From: Sphingomonas sp. TDK1
GTDB taxonomy: Bacteria > Pseudomonadota > Alphaproteobacteria > Sphingomonadales > Sphingomonadaceae
Length of the DNA: 64,000 nucleotides
Direction: 5' to 3'
Assembly: GCF_001650735.1 (NCBI RefSeq)
Contig: NZ_LXVY01000048.1
Coordinates: forward strand, 1-64,000
The translations under genes were made by a program, and so were the position numbers. Below, in pieces: positions 39,013 through 48,182 of the stretch; within the stretch, counting starts at the first letter, position 1, and each line of letters opens with the position of its first letter. The notes under the pieces were generated by a model that was not told the DNA's origin, did not search any database, and saw only the letters and a program-made list of their open reading frames with translations.

Positions 39013-40130
39013 TGGCCCGTCCCGGCGACGGCATCGTCCCCACCCAGGTCGCGCAGCTTCCCTGGAAGGTGCTGTTCCTCGTCATCGCGATCGGCGGGTT
39101 CGGGCTGGTCGTGCTTTATTCCGCAGCCGGCGGCAGCATCCGGCCCTGGGCGATCAACCAAGGCACGCGTTTCCTGCTGTTCCTGGCGGTAGCGATCGGC
39201 ATGTCACGCGTGCCGGTGCGATTCTGGTCGCAATGGTCGCTCCCCATCTACGGCGCACTGGTGGTCGCGCTGCTGGGCGTGGAGGCGCTGGGCAAGGTGG
39301 CCGGCGGCAGCCAGCGCTGGATCAGCCTGGGCGGCTTCCAGTTCCAGCCTTCCGAGCTGATGAAGCCGATGATCGTGCTCGCACTCGCCCGCTTCTACGA
39401 GATGCTGCCCGCCAGCGAGACGCGCAAGTTCGTCGCGATCTGGCCCGCCTGCGTGCTGATCGGGGTGCCGGCGCTGCTCGTCATCATGCAGCCCGATCTC
39501 GGCACCGGGCTGATGATTACCGGTTGCGGCGTCATGGTGGTGTTCCTGGCGGGCGTGCCGCTGCGGCTGTTCATCGCCGGGGCGCTGGCGGTGGCGGTGG
39601 CCGCCCCCCTCGCCTTCAACTTCGTGCTCCACGATTATCAGCGCAACCGCGTACTGATCTTCCTCGATCCCGAGCGGGATCCGCTGGGCACCGGCTATCA
39701 CATCACTCAGTCGAAGATCGCGATCGGCTCCGGCGGCATCTTCGGCAAGGGCTTCCTACAGGGCACGCAGAGCCATCTCGACTATCTCCCCGAGGGCCAG
39801 ACCGACTTCGCGCTGGCCACGATGATGGAGGAATGGGGCCTGGCCGGCGGCGTGTTCCTGATCGTCGCGTTCGGTGCGCTGATCGCTTGGGGCATCGGCG
39901 TGGGCATGCGCGCCAAGACGCGTTTCGGCCGGCTGACAGCGGCTGGGCTCTCCGGCACGATGTTCCTCTACTGCTCGATCAACATGGCGATGGTCATCGG
40001 CCTCGCGCCGGTGGTGGGCGTGCCGCTGCCGCTGATCAGCTTCGGCGGCACCGCGGTGATGACCTTCATGCTGTGCCTGGGCATTCTGCTGTCGATCGAC
40101 CGCGACAGCCGCACCAAGACGCGCTGGTGA
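39012..40130 (+). CDS. rodA: SEDS peptidoglycan polymerase RodA
   Basis: Glycosyltransferase of 372 residues and about ten membrane helices that polymerises lipid II with PBP2. Family motifs include QPSELMKPM near residue 114, QPDLGTGL near 163 and LPEGQTDFALA near 258 with the catalytic Asp. It is the last gene of the mre operon. Past its stop there are T-rich runs but no strong hairpin. Confidence 0.96.
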   Translation: MARPGDGIVPTQVAQLPWKVLFLVIAIGGFGLVVLYSAAGGSIRPWAINQGTRFLLFLAVAIGMSRVPVRFWSQWSLPIYGALVVALLGVEALGKVAGGSQRWISLGGFQFQPSELMKPMIVLALARFYEMLPASETRKFVAIWPACVLIGVPALLVIMQPDLGTGLMITGCGVMVVFLAGVPLRLFIAGALAVAVAAPLAFNFVLHDYQRNRVLIFLDPERDPLGTGYHITQSKIAIGSGGIFGKGFLQGTQSHLDYLPEGQTDFALATMMEEWGLAGGVFLIVAFGALIAWGIGVGMRAKTRFGRLTAAGLSGTMFLYCSINMAMVIGLAPVVGVPLPLISFGGTAVMTFMLCLGILLSIDRDSRTKTRW

Positions 40131-40229
40131 TTTTTTCATTTTTGGGGTTTACAAGCCGCGAGATGCGACGCTAAAGGCGCGCCTCCGAAGCGGCGGTGCC
40201 CCACCAAGGGCGCCATGCAGAAGCCGGAT

Positions 40230-40305
<76 letters not shown>

Positions 40306-40335
40306 CCTTCCTTCTGCCGAAACGCCTTCCGGTAT

Positions 40336-40411
<76 letters not shown>

Positions 40412-40441
40412 TCTCCTCCCCGATCGTAAAAAGCCGATGCC

Positions 40442-41317
40442 TCACGGCGGCAGCATGATCGTGCGCCGCAGATGCTCCACCAGCGCCGACACGCGTGCGG
40501 GAGGATCCGGCGCGTGGACCGCAAAGACACCGATCCCTTCCGAGCCTGCATAATCGGGCAGCACCCGCCGCAACACACCGTCCGCGAGTGCCTGCGATAC
40601 GTCCCAGAGCGACCGCAGTGCGATCCCGCAGCCCGCGATGGCGAGTTCGCGCACCACTTCGCTCGAATTGGTCCCGACGACTCGCTGCCCCTGGTGGCTG
40701 ACCGGTCCGTCCGGTCCGTCCAGCTGCCAGGGCAACTGGCTGTCGGTGGCGAGAAGCCGGTGCTGCGCCAGCTCCGCCAGGGTTCGCGGTTCGCCATGCG
40801 CCACAAGATAGGCAGGGGAAGCGCACAGAACGCGCCGGCTGGTGCCAAGGCGATGGCCGACCAGCCCGGCCCCCGCATTTGCCGCGATGCGGATCGCCAC
40901 GTCATAGCCGCCGCCCAGCAGATCCACGAAACTGTCCGACAGGTCGATTGACAGGTCGACGTCCGGGTACGCTGCCAGAAACGTGGGGAGGGTAGGCACT
41001 ACGTGCATGCGCCCGAACGACGTCGGCGCCGTCACGCGCAAGGGTCCGCGGACCAGCGCGTGACGGCCGGCGATCCGCCCTTCGGCGGCCGCAAGCGCGA
41101 AGCGGATCGGTGACAGCGTCTCGAGCAGTTCCCGACCGGCCGACGTCAACACCAGCCGGCGGGTGGTCCGCTGGAGCAGCCGCGTCCCCAGCCGCTGCTC
41201 CAGCCGCGCCAGACGCTTCGACAATGCGGGCGGCGAGAGTCCGCGCTGGCGCGCCGCGGCGGATATCGACTCCGCGCCGACAATATCGAGGAACAGATCA
41301 TAGTCGGGATCAAACAT
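40442..41317 (-). CDS. LysR-family transcriptional regulator
   Basis: A 291-residue regulator. The N-terminal winged helix (about 1-62) contains AESISAAARQRGLSPPALSKRLARLEQRLG; the rest is a periplasmic-binding-fold effector domain. It is divergent from malate synthase G with 108 bases between them, so it may regulate glcB and itself. The effector cannot be inferred from the sequence. Confidence 0.92.
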   Translation of the reverse strand: MFDPDYDLFLDIVGAESISAAARQRGLSPPALSKRLARLEQRLGTRLLQRTTRRLVLTSAGRELLETLSPIRFALAAAEGRIAGRHALVRGPLRVTAPTSFGRMHVVPTLPTFLAAYPDVDLSIDLSDSFVDLLGGGYDVAIRIAANAGAGLVGHRLGTSRRVLCASPAYLVAHGEPRTLAELAQHRLLATDSQLPWQLDGPDGPVSHQGQRVVGTNSSEVVRELAIAGCGIALRSLWDVSQALADGVLRRVLPDYAGSEGIGVFAVHAPDPPARVSALVEHLRRTIMLPP

Positions 41318-41425
41318 TTTAAACCCTGCGGAACAGGTGTTGTGAATTGTTTCCTTCTACCGGCATGCACGTCGATGCGCTACTATCCCCCGGACTCCAG
41401 ACCGACGTAGCGAAGAGGATGCGCC

Positions 41426-43531
41426 ATGGTCGACTATCGCGAAAAGGCAGGCCTTCAGGTTGCAGCGAGCCTCGCGACCTTCGTCGAGGATCGGGTACTG
41501 CCCGGCACAGGCCTCGGCGCCGAGGTCTTCTGGACGGGGATGGCCGATGTGTTCGGGCGGCTCGCCCCGCGCAACCGGGCGCTGCTGGATCGGCGCGATG
41601 CGCTCCAGGTGGCGATTGACGACTGGCACCGCGCGCGCGCCGGCCAGCCGCATGATTCCATGGCCTATGCGGCGTTCCTGCGCGAGGTCGGCTATCTCGC
41701 ACCGGAGCCTGGCGCCTTCCACGTCGCCCCCGGCAATGTCGATGCGGAGCTTGCGACCATGGCAGGTCCGCAGCTGGTCGTGCCGGTGCTGAACGCCCGT
41801 TTCCTGCTAAACGCGGCCAATGCACGCTGGGGCAGTCTGTACGACGCCCTGTACGGCACGGATGCGATTCCAGGGAAAGCGGCGAGCCCCGGCTATGACC
41901 CCGCACGCGGCGCGCGGGTGATCGGCTGGGCAAAGGCCTTTCTCGACCAGGCGGTTCCGCTCGCCATGGGGCGCTGGGCCGATTGGGACGGAATCGCGCT
42001 GGCGCTCGCAGATCCGGCACAGCTGGTGGGCCATGCCGGGGACAATTTGCTGTTCGTCCACAACGGGCTGCACATCGAAGTGGTGATAGACCCGACGCAC
42101 CCGATCGGCCGGTCGGACCCCGCCGGCATCGCCGATGTCCTGCTCGAATCCGCGCTTTCGACCATCTGTGACTTCGAGGACTCGGTCGCGGCGGTCGACG
42201 CCCAAGACAAGGTGGAGGCGTACGCCAATTGGCTGGGGCTGATGCGCGGCGACCTGGAAGCGACGTTCGACAAGGGCGGCGCTTCGCAGACTCGGCGGCT
42301 CGCGCCCGATCGCGCCTATGTCGCACCCGACGGCACGCGCTTCACGCTGCCTGGGCGGTCGCTGCTGCTGGTCCGCAATGTCGGCCATCTGATGACGACG
42401 CCTGCGGTATTGCTGGCCGATGGGACACCGGCGCCGGAAGGCATTCTGGACGGCATCGTCTCCGCCGCGATCGCGCTGCACGACCTGAAGGGCACCGGAC
42501 CGCTGCGCAACAGCAGGACGGGCTCCATCTACATCGTCAAGCCGAAGATGCATGGGCCGGACGAGGCGGCGTTCGCAAACGAGCTGTTCGACGCGATCGA
42601 AGACATGCTGGGCCTTAGCCGCCACACGCTCAAGATCGGCGTGATGGACGAGGAACGCCGCACCAGCGCCAATCTGGCGGCCTGCATCGCGGCGGTGAAG
42701 GATCGCATCGTCTTCATCAACACCGGCTTCCTGGATCGTACCGGCGACGAGATCCACACGTCGATGCAGGCCGGCGCCATGCTCCGCAAGGGCGACATGA
42801 AGACCAGCGCCTGGATCCAGGCCTATGAGAATCGCAACGTCCAGATCGGGCTCGCCTGCGGGCTTTCGGGCAAGGCGCAGATCGGCAAGGGGATGTGGGC
42901 GATGCCCGATCGCATGGCCGACATGCTCGCCCAGAAGATCGGCCATCCTCAATCCGGCGCAACCACGGCGTGGGTGCCCTCCCCCACCGCGGCGACGCTG
43001 CACGCCACCCATTACCATCAGGTCGACGTGTTCGCCCGCCAGGCCGAGCGCGCACGCGAACCGATCGCATCGCTGGACGCCTTGCTGACTATTCCGCTGG
43101 CCCAAGGCCAGAACTGGTCGGAAGATGCGATCCGCGAGGAGATCGACAACAATGCCCAGGGCATTCTTGGCTATGTTGTGCGCTGGGTCGATCAGGGTGT
43201 CGGCTGCTCGAAGGTTCCCGACATTCACGATGTCGGCCTGATGGAGGACCGCGCTACACTGCGAATCTCCAGCCAGCACCTCGCCAACTGGCTGCTGCAT
43301 GGTGTGGTCGATCCGGCGCAGGTAGATGCGGCGCTGCTGCGCATGGCCGCGAAGGTCGACGCGCAGAATGACGGCGATCCGCTATATCGGCCGATGGCAA
43401 CCGATCCGAAGGGCAGCCTCGCTCTTCAGGCGGCCCGGGCGCTGGTGTTCGAGGGGGTTTCCCAGCCGAGCGGCTACACCGAACCGCTGCTCCACGCCTT
43501 CCGGGCACGCGCCAAGGCTGGCGCCGGGTAA
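41426..43531 (+). CDS. glcB: Malate synthase G
   Basis: Condenses glyoxylate with acetyl-CoA to malate. The 701-residue protein has the G-form length and motifs: CDFEDSVAAVDAQDK near residue 251 (Mg ligand region), KPKMHGPDE near 373, SMQAGAMLRKGDMKTSAWI near 448, and the catalytic Asp region MEDRATLRISSQHLANWL near 610. AGAGGA precedes the ATG at 41426. With the acyl-CoA genes at 23-32 kb, it would help assimilate acetyl-CoA when fatty acids are the carbon source. Confidence 0.96.
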   Translation: MVDYREKAGLQVAASLATFVEDRVLPGTGLGAEVFWTGMADVFGRLAPRNRALLDRRDALQVAIDDWHRARAGQPHDSMAYAAFLREVGYLAPEPGAFHVAPGNVDAELATMAGPQLVVPVLNARFLLNAANARWGSLYDALYGTDAIPGKAASPGYDPARGARVIGWAKAFLDQAVPLAMGRWADWDGIALALADPAQLVGHAGDNLLFVHNGLHIEVVIDPTHPIGRSDPAGIADVLLESALSTICDFEDSVAAVDAQDKVEAYANWLGLMRGDLEATFDKGGASQTRRLAPDRAYVAPDGTRFTLPGRSLLLVRNVGHLMTTPAVLLADGTPAPEGILDGIVSAAIALHDLKGTGPLRNSRTGSIYIVKPKMHGPDEAAFANELFDAIEDMLGLSRHTLKIGVMDEERRTSANLAACIAAVKDRIVFINTGFLDRTGDEIHTSMQAGAMLRKGDMKTSAWIQAYENRNVQIGLACGLSGKAQIGKGMWAMPDRMADMLAQKIGHPQSGATTAWVPSPTAATLHATHYHQVDVFARQAERAREPIASLDALLTIPLAQGQNWSEDAIREEIDNNAQGILGYVVRWVDQGVGCSKVPDIHDVGLMEDRATLRISSQHLANWLLHGVVDPAQVDAALLRMAAKVDAQNDGDPLYRPMATDPKGSLALQAARALVFEGVSQPSGYTEPLLHAFRARAKAGAG

Positions 43532-43662
43532 CCATGTCGATGCCCCGGCCGCGCCACTGGAAACGGCGCTCGGCGCGGGGGAGCCGCGGCCCCGCCGATG
43601 CTCCTTATCTCGATGTCCTGGAACGCCGCCGCGCGGCCTGTCCTGATCCGTCAGGAACGCCC

Positions 43663-43754
<92 letters not shown>

Positions 43755-43971
43755 GCATGGGAGGATACGCACCTTTGGGGAAGCCCCTGTCTGCGTACCG
43801 GTCGCTGTGAGGCGCGGCCACTAGCGCAAAGTTTTGAGGGCCGCAAGCAGGCTTTTCCAAGTTTTTTGGCTACACGGGAGCCGCCGCAGCGCCCACCGAT
43901 GCTTCCCGGAACGGGAACGCGTACCACCTCCACCGTTGCCGTGGCACCTGCGCGACCCTAGATTGGTTCGC

Positions 43972-44352
43972 ATGTCAGAAACCAGTGGTTCGCTTCTTTC
44001 CATCGACTCCGGCACCCCGATGCCCCCGATCGCCAGCGCGCGCTTCGCCATCGGTGACGTTGTGCGGCACCGCCTCCTCGATTTTCGGGGCGTGATCTTC
44101 GACGTCGACCCGGTCTTCGCGAACACCGACGAATGGTATGATTCGATCCCGGTCGACATGCGGCCGGCCAAGGATCAACCCTTCTACCATCTGCTCGCCG
44201 AGAACGCCGATTCGACCTATATCGCCTATGTAAGCCAGCAGAATCTGGTGGCGGACGATAGCGACGAGCCGGTCGACCATCCCGGAATCAGCGGGCTTTT
44301 CGACAGCTTCGACGCGGGACGGTATCGGCTGAAACCGAATCATCGCCATTAA
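43972..44352 (+). CDS. hspQ: Heat shock protein HspQ
   Basis: The 126-residue protein has the HspQ (YccV-like) core: FAIGDVVRHRLLDFRGVIFDVDP near residues 25-47, PFYHLLAEN near 72 and YVSQQNL near 88. HspQ binds the Lon protease and hemimethylated DNA in E. coli. An N-terminal extension of about 22 residues is not conserved. The ATG at 43972 is the only one just upstream of the domain. Confidence 0.9.
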   Translation: MSETSGSLLSIDSGTPMPPIASARFAIGDVVRHRLLDFRGVIFDVDPVFANTDEWYDSIPVDMRPAKDQPFYHLLAENADSTYIAYVSQQNLVADDSDEPVDHPGISGLFDSFDAGRYRLKPNHRH

Positions 44353-44395
44353 GGCGCGGTGACTCGGAAAATCGCAGTTTCGTCTTGCCGAACGG

Positions 44396-44424
44396 TTGAC
44401 AATCCCGCCCCCATCGCATAGCTG
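44396..44424 (+). promoter_or_regulatory. Probable promoter of rplU-rpmA
   Basis: TTGACA (44396-44401) is followed after 17 bases by TAGCTG (44419-44424), a reasonable housekeeping-sigma promoter. It lies 65 bases before the rplU start and after the hspQ stop. Confidence 0.6.
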
Positions 44425-44488
44425 CGCCCTTCCTCCTGCCGAGGTGCAACCTTGGCGGGCACATGCATTTGAACCAGAGAAGAGACCG

Positions 44489-44794
44489 ATGTTCGCTATC
44501 GTGCGCACGGGCGGCAAGCAGTATCGCGTTGCCGCAGGAGACAAGATCGTCGTCGAGAAGCTCGACGGCGAAGCCGGTTCGTCGGTGACGCTGGGCGACG
44601 TCCTGCTGGCCGGCGAAGGCGGCGAGCTGAAGGCTACCGACGGCCTGACCGTTTCTGCCGAAATCGTCGCGCAGGCGAAGGGCGAGAAGGTCATCGTCTT
44701 CAAGAAGCGTCGTCGTCACAACTATCGCCGCAAGAACGGCCATCGCCAGCAGCATACGATCCTCAAGATCACTGCTATCGGCGCGGCCAAGTAA
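44489..44794 (+). CDS. rplU: 50S ribosomal protein L21
   Basis: The 101-residue protein matches L21: MFAIVRTGGKQYRVAAGD at the start and FKKRRRHNYRRKNGHRQ near residue 71, which contacts 23S rRNA. AGAAGAGA precedes the ATG. It is followed 30 bases later by rpmA in the usual order. Confidence 0.98.
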   Translation: MFAIVRTGGKQYRVAAGDKIVVEKLDGEAGSSVTLGDVLLAGEGGELKATDGLTVSAEIVAQAKGEKVIVFKKRRRHNYRRKNGHRQQHTILKITAIGAAK

Positions 44795-44824
44795 GCGACT
44801 GACGAGACACGAGGAGTATAGACA

Positions 44825-45094
44825 ATGGCACATAAGAAGGCAGGCGGCTCGTCCCGCAACGGTCGCGACTCTGCTGGCCGCCGTCTTGGCGTGAAGAAGT
44901 TCGGCGGCGAGACGGTTCTCGCCGGCAACATCCTCGTGCGTCAGCGCGGCACCAAATTTTACCCGGGTGTGAACGTGGGCATGGGCAAGGACCATACCCT
45001 TTTCGCGCTCGTCGAAGGCCGCGTGTCGTTCAAGGAAGGCAAGCTTGGTCGCAAGTTCTGCTCCGTAGACATGATTGCCGAGGCGGCCGAGTAA
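44825..45094 (+). CDS. rpmA: 50S ribosomal protein L27
   Basis: The 89-residue protein starts MAHKKAGGSSRNGRDS as L27 does and continues with QRGTKFYPGVNVGMGKDHTL. Its N-terminus reaches the peptidyl transferase centre. The start is direct (MAHKK), so no processed leader is present. In many genomes obgE follows; here obgE is about 10 kb away. Confidence 0.98.
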   Translation: MAHKKAGGSSRNGRDSAGRRLGVKKFGGETVLAGNILVRQRGTKFYPGVNVGMGKDHTLFALVEGRVSFKEGKLGRKFCSVDMIAEAAE

Positions 45095-45153
45095 CATCGG
45101 GCGACCGTACGGGTTGCCCACCAGGGCGACCCGGGTTCGGATGAACCAACGCG

Positions 45154-45188
45154 AAAAGGGAGACGGGTCGCCCCGGTCTCCCTTTTTT
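45154..45188 (+). terminator. Intrinsic terminator after rpmA
   Basis: GGGAGAC (45158-45164) pairs with GTCTCCC (45176-45182), followed by six T residues. An upstream AAAA could extend the stem into the T-run. Confidence 0.9.
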
Positions 45189-45268
45189 ATTGCTCCCCTG
45201 ACACCGCGGCGAAACAGCGATGCCATATCGGCATGCGCAGAGAAGCCGCAGGACCGAGGAGAGTGGTC

Positions 45269-45814
45269 ATGTTCGTGCGGACCCAGAGATTGACGTTACG
45301 TCCCGGCTGGCCCGAGGACGCCCCTGCCCTTGCCCGGGCGATCGACCATGAGGCCGTCGTGCGCAACCTGTCGCGCGCGCCCTGGCCCTATTCGATCGAA
45401 GCGGCCGAAACCTTCCTCTCGCATTGGACCGAGACACGCTTCCTGGCGTTCGAGCATCAGGCGGGCGCCGTGGCACTGGTCGGCTGCATCGGGATCGATC
45501 CGGCCGGGGACGAAGCGCATGAGCTCGGCTACTGGTTCACGCCCGCAGCCTGGGGCAAGGGCTATGCGACCGAAGCAGGGCGCGGCGTGCTGGCGGCAGC
45601 ACGCGCGGCCGGCATCCGCCGCGTGACCTCCGGCCACTTCGTCGACAATCCCGCCTCCGGCCGCGTGCTGCGTAAGCTCGGCTTCCGATCCACCGGCCGC
45701 GTCGAGCCGATGTGGTCCAAGGGCCGCAACTGCGAAGTCGCCTGCGCCCGCTTCGAGCGGGAGCTGGACGCCGACGACTGCAATCCCGGATCGGAACCGC
45801 GCTTGGCGGCGTGA
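45269..45814 (+). CDS. GNAT-family N-acetyltransferase, RimJ/RimL-like
   Basis: A 181-residue acetyltransferase. It starts MFVRTQRLTLRPGWPEDAP, as ribosomal-protein acetyltransferases of the RimJ type do, and has the acetyl-CoA motif GKGYATEAGRGVL near residue 97 and NPASGRVLRKLGF near 131. Substrate unknown. The ATG at 45269 has GAGGAGAG upstream. Confidence 0.87.
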   Translation: MFVRTQRLTLRPGWPEDAPALARAIDHEAVVRNLSRAPWPYSIEAAETFLSHWTETRFLAFEHQAGAVALVGCIGIDPAGDEAHELGYWFTPAAWGKGYATEAGRGVLAAARAAGIRRVTSGHFVDNPASGRVLRKLGFRSTGRVEPMWSKGRNCEVACARFERELDADDCNPGSEPRLAA

Positions 45815-45913
45815 TCGGTCTTCGTGCCTCCTCGGGACTGCCCCCGGGGAGGCCGCTTCCCCCCGCCCGAAAGCTCGACTAAGCCGTCATCGAATGGACA
45901 CAAGGCCCAACCG

Positions 45914-46501
45914 TTGACGAGCAAGGTGGTGCGCCGGCGCCTCTCCCCGGAAGAATCGCGCGACGCCGCCCTGGAGGCCGCGCGCGCGCTGCTGATCGAA
46001 GACGGTCCCCAAGCGGTGACCCTGAAGGCGGTCGCCGCGCGCATCGGGCGTACCCACGCCAATCTCCTGCACCATTTCGGATCGGCGGCCGGGCTGCAGA
46101 AGGCACTCGCAGCCAGCATCGCCGACTCCGTGACGGCGAAGGTGGGCGAGGCCGTGCTGCGCGCGCGCAGCGGCGACCATAATCTGCGCGAAGTCGTCGA
46201 CATGACGTTCGACGCGTTCGGGCGCGAAGGCGCCGGCGCGCTGGCCAGCTGGATGATCCTCACCGGCAACCAGGATGCCCTGGACCCGATTCTGGAAGCG
46301 ATCCACCGTCTGGTCGACCGGATCAGCGAAGGGCAGGACGCACGAACGCCCCTGCGCGAGGAAACACTGCAGCTGACGTTGATGGCACTGGGCGATGCCC
46401 TGCTGGGTGCCCCCATGGCCCGTGCGCTGGGGCTCCCACGGGACAAGGCGCGGGAGCTTGCAGCGGCGATGCTGCGCGAGCGGATCGAGGCGAGCGGCTG
46501 A
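45914..46501 (+). CDS. TetR-family transcriptional regulator
   Basis: About 195 residues. The N-terminal DNA-binding helix-turn-helix is RDAALEAARALLIEDG through VAARIGRTHANLLHHFGS. The ligand-binding part is alpha-helical and not recognisable. A TTG at 45914 with AAGG eight bases upstream gives the expected start just before the domain; a GTG at 45926 is possible. It faces the SulP transporter gene, so a functional link is uncertain. Confidence 0.85.
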   Translation: MTSKVVRRRLSPEESRDAALEAARALLIEDGPQAVTLKAVAARIGRTHANLLHHFGSAAGLQKALAASIADSVTAKVGEAVLRARSGDHNLREVVDMTFDAFGREGAGALASWMILTGNQDALDPILEAIHRLVDRISEGQDARTPLREETLQLTLMALGDALLGAPMARALGLPRDKARELAAAMLRERIEASG

Positions 46502-46523
46502 GCGCCCGCCCCTGCACGCGCGT

Positions 46524-48020
46524 CTAGTGCGGCACCACACCCAGCTCGACGCCGGTCTTGTCGTGCAGGGCGAAGCGATCGATCAGGTCGGCACTGGCAT
46601 GATTGGCCCCAACGACGTCGACGCTCCGGCCCTCCCGACGCAATCGGGCGACGATCTTGTCGAGCGCAGCGACGCCGGAAATATCCCAGAAGTGCGCGGC
46701 GGTAACGTCGATGCGGATGTGCCGGGCGCTGCGTTCGGCCTGGAACGCCGCCGTAAACCGCTCGACCGAGGCGAAGAAGATCTCGCCGCGCACCCGATAG
46801 GTGGCTGAAGTTCCGTCCGTCCCGTCGATCCGTTCCACCGCGAACATCCGCTGCACCTTGCCGGCGAAAAAGATGCCGGAGAGCAGCACCCCCGCCAGCA
46901 CGCCCATGGAGAGGTCGCGGGTCGCGACGACGACGGCGACGGTGGTGAGCATCACCAGTGAAGAGGCCGGCGGGTGCCGGCGCAGATTGGCGATGGAGTT
47001 CCAGCTGAACGTGCCGATCGACACCATGATCATCACCGCCACCAGCGCGGGCATGGGCACTCGGCCGACCCAGGGGCCGAGCACCGCAAGCAGGAACAGC
47101 AGAAAGGCTCCGGCGACGAAAGTGGACAGCCGGCTGCGGCCACCCGAGGTGACGTTGATCACCGACTGGCCGATCATCGCGCAGCCGCCCATGCCGCCGA
47201 ACAGCGCAGCGACGATGTTCGCCCCGCCCTGCCCCGCGCATTCCTGGCGCTTGTCGCTCTCCGTATCGGTCATGTCATCGACGATCTGGGCCGTCAGGAG
47301 CGATTCGAGCAGACCGACCGCGGCCATGGTAAGGGCGTACGGGAGAATGATCCGCAGCGTCTCCAGCGTCAGCGGGACCTGCGGCAGGGCGAGGCTGGGC
47401 AAGCCTTCGGGCAGCTTCCCCATGTCCCCCACGGTGTGGACCGGCAGGCCCATGCCGATGCTGATCGCACTCAGCACCAGGATCGCGACCAGCGGTGACG
47501 GGATAGCCCTGGTCAGCCGGGGAAAGCCGTAGATGACCGCCAGCCCGCCGACGACCATGGCATAGGTCTGCCAGCCGACATGGAGCAGCTGCGGCAGCTG
47601 CGCCAGGAAGATGAGGATGGCGAGGGCATTGACGAAGCCGGTGATAACCGAGCGCGAGACGAACTGCATCACCAGATGCACGCGCAACAGGCCGGCCAGG
47701 ATCTGAATCAGGCCCATCAGGATTGTCGCGGCGAAGAGATATTGCACGCCATGTTCCCGCACCAGCGGGCCGATCAGCACCGCGACTGCGGCGGTGGCGG
47801 CAGAGATCATGCCGGGCCGCCCGCCGATGAGCGCGATCGTCATGGCGATGGCGACCGAAGCATAGAGCCCCACCCGCGGATCCACGCCGGCGATGACAGA
47901 AAAGCCGATCGCTTCCGGGATAAGGGCGAGCGCCACAACGATACCGGCGAGCACGTCGCGATGCGCGGCGGTGCCGTCCGTACGCCATTGGCGAAGGTAA
48001 GCAGAAAAATCGAAGATCAT
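46524..48020 (-). CDS. SulP-family anion transporter with STAS domain
   Basis: A 498-residue membrane transporter: about 12 hydrophobic helices to residue 390 (family patterns ALALIPEAIGFSVIAGV near 35 and NALAILIFLAQLPQL near 130) and a C-terminal STAS domain (about 400-495, with AAHFWDISGVAALDKIV). Members carry sulfate, bicarbonate or other anions. The ATG at 48020 has GGA seven bases upstream; the alternative GTG at 48041 is inside the leader. The leader contains a folded RNA element (see 48021-48150). Confidence 0.9.
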   Translation of the reverse strand: MIFDFSAYLRQWRTDGTAAHRDVLAGIVVALALIPEAIGFSVIAGVDPRVGLYASVAIAMTIALIGGRPGMISAATAAVAVLIGPLVREHGVQYLFAATILMGLIQILAGLLRVHLVMQFVSRSVITGFVNALAILIFLAQLPQLLHVGWQTYAMVVGGLAVIYGFPRLTRAIPSPLVAILVLSAISIGMGLPVHTVGDMGKLPEGLPSLALPQVPLTLETLRIILPYALTMAAVGLLESLLTAQIVDDMTDTESDKRQECAGQGGANIVAALFGGMGGCAMIGQSVINVTSGGRSRLSTFVAGAFLLFLLAVLGPWVGRVPMPALVAVMIMVSIGTFSWNSIANLRRHPPASSLVMLTTVAVVVATRDLSMGVLAGVLLSGIFFAGKVQRMFAVERIDGTDGTSATYRVRGEIFFASVERFTAAFQAERSARHIRIDVTAAHFWDISGVAALDKIVARLRREGRSVDVVGANHASADLIDRFALHDKTGVELGVVPH

Positions 48021-48150
48021 TGAAAATCCACAACAAGGCACGTGGCGCCCAAGCGGCGCATGAGGGACAGTGCGTGTTGTTGTCCGGCGGATCGGCGGCC
48101 GGAATAGCCACCCGGAATTTCACCGGGTCCTTGCGAATGGCTGCGGCTTA
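48021..48150 (-). promoter_or_regulatory. Structured leader of the SulP transporter, riboswitch candidate
   Basis: On the minus strand the 5' leader folds well. ACCCGG/CCGGGT closes a TGAAATT loop (48110-48128), CCGGC and CCGCCGG arms follow, and ACAACAA pairs with TTGTTGT, which lies next to the ribosome binding region. The CCGGTGAAATTCCGG core resembles parts of cobalamin and FMN riboswitches, but their other conserved boxes are not evident. A leader motif named sul1 is described upstream of alphaproteobacterial SulP genes and is another candidate. Confidence 0.45.
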
Positions 48151-48182
48151 GCGGGAACGCGCCAATCGCGCAACCGGCTGCC

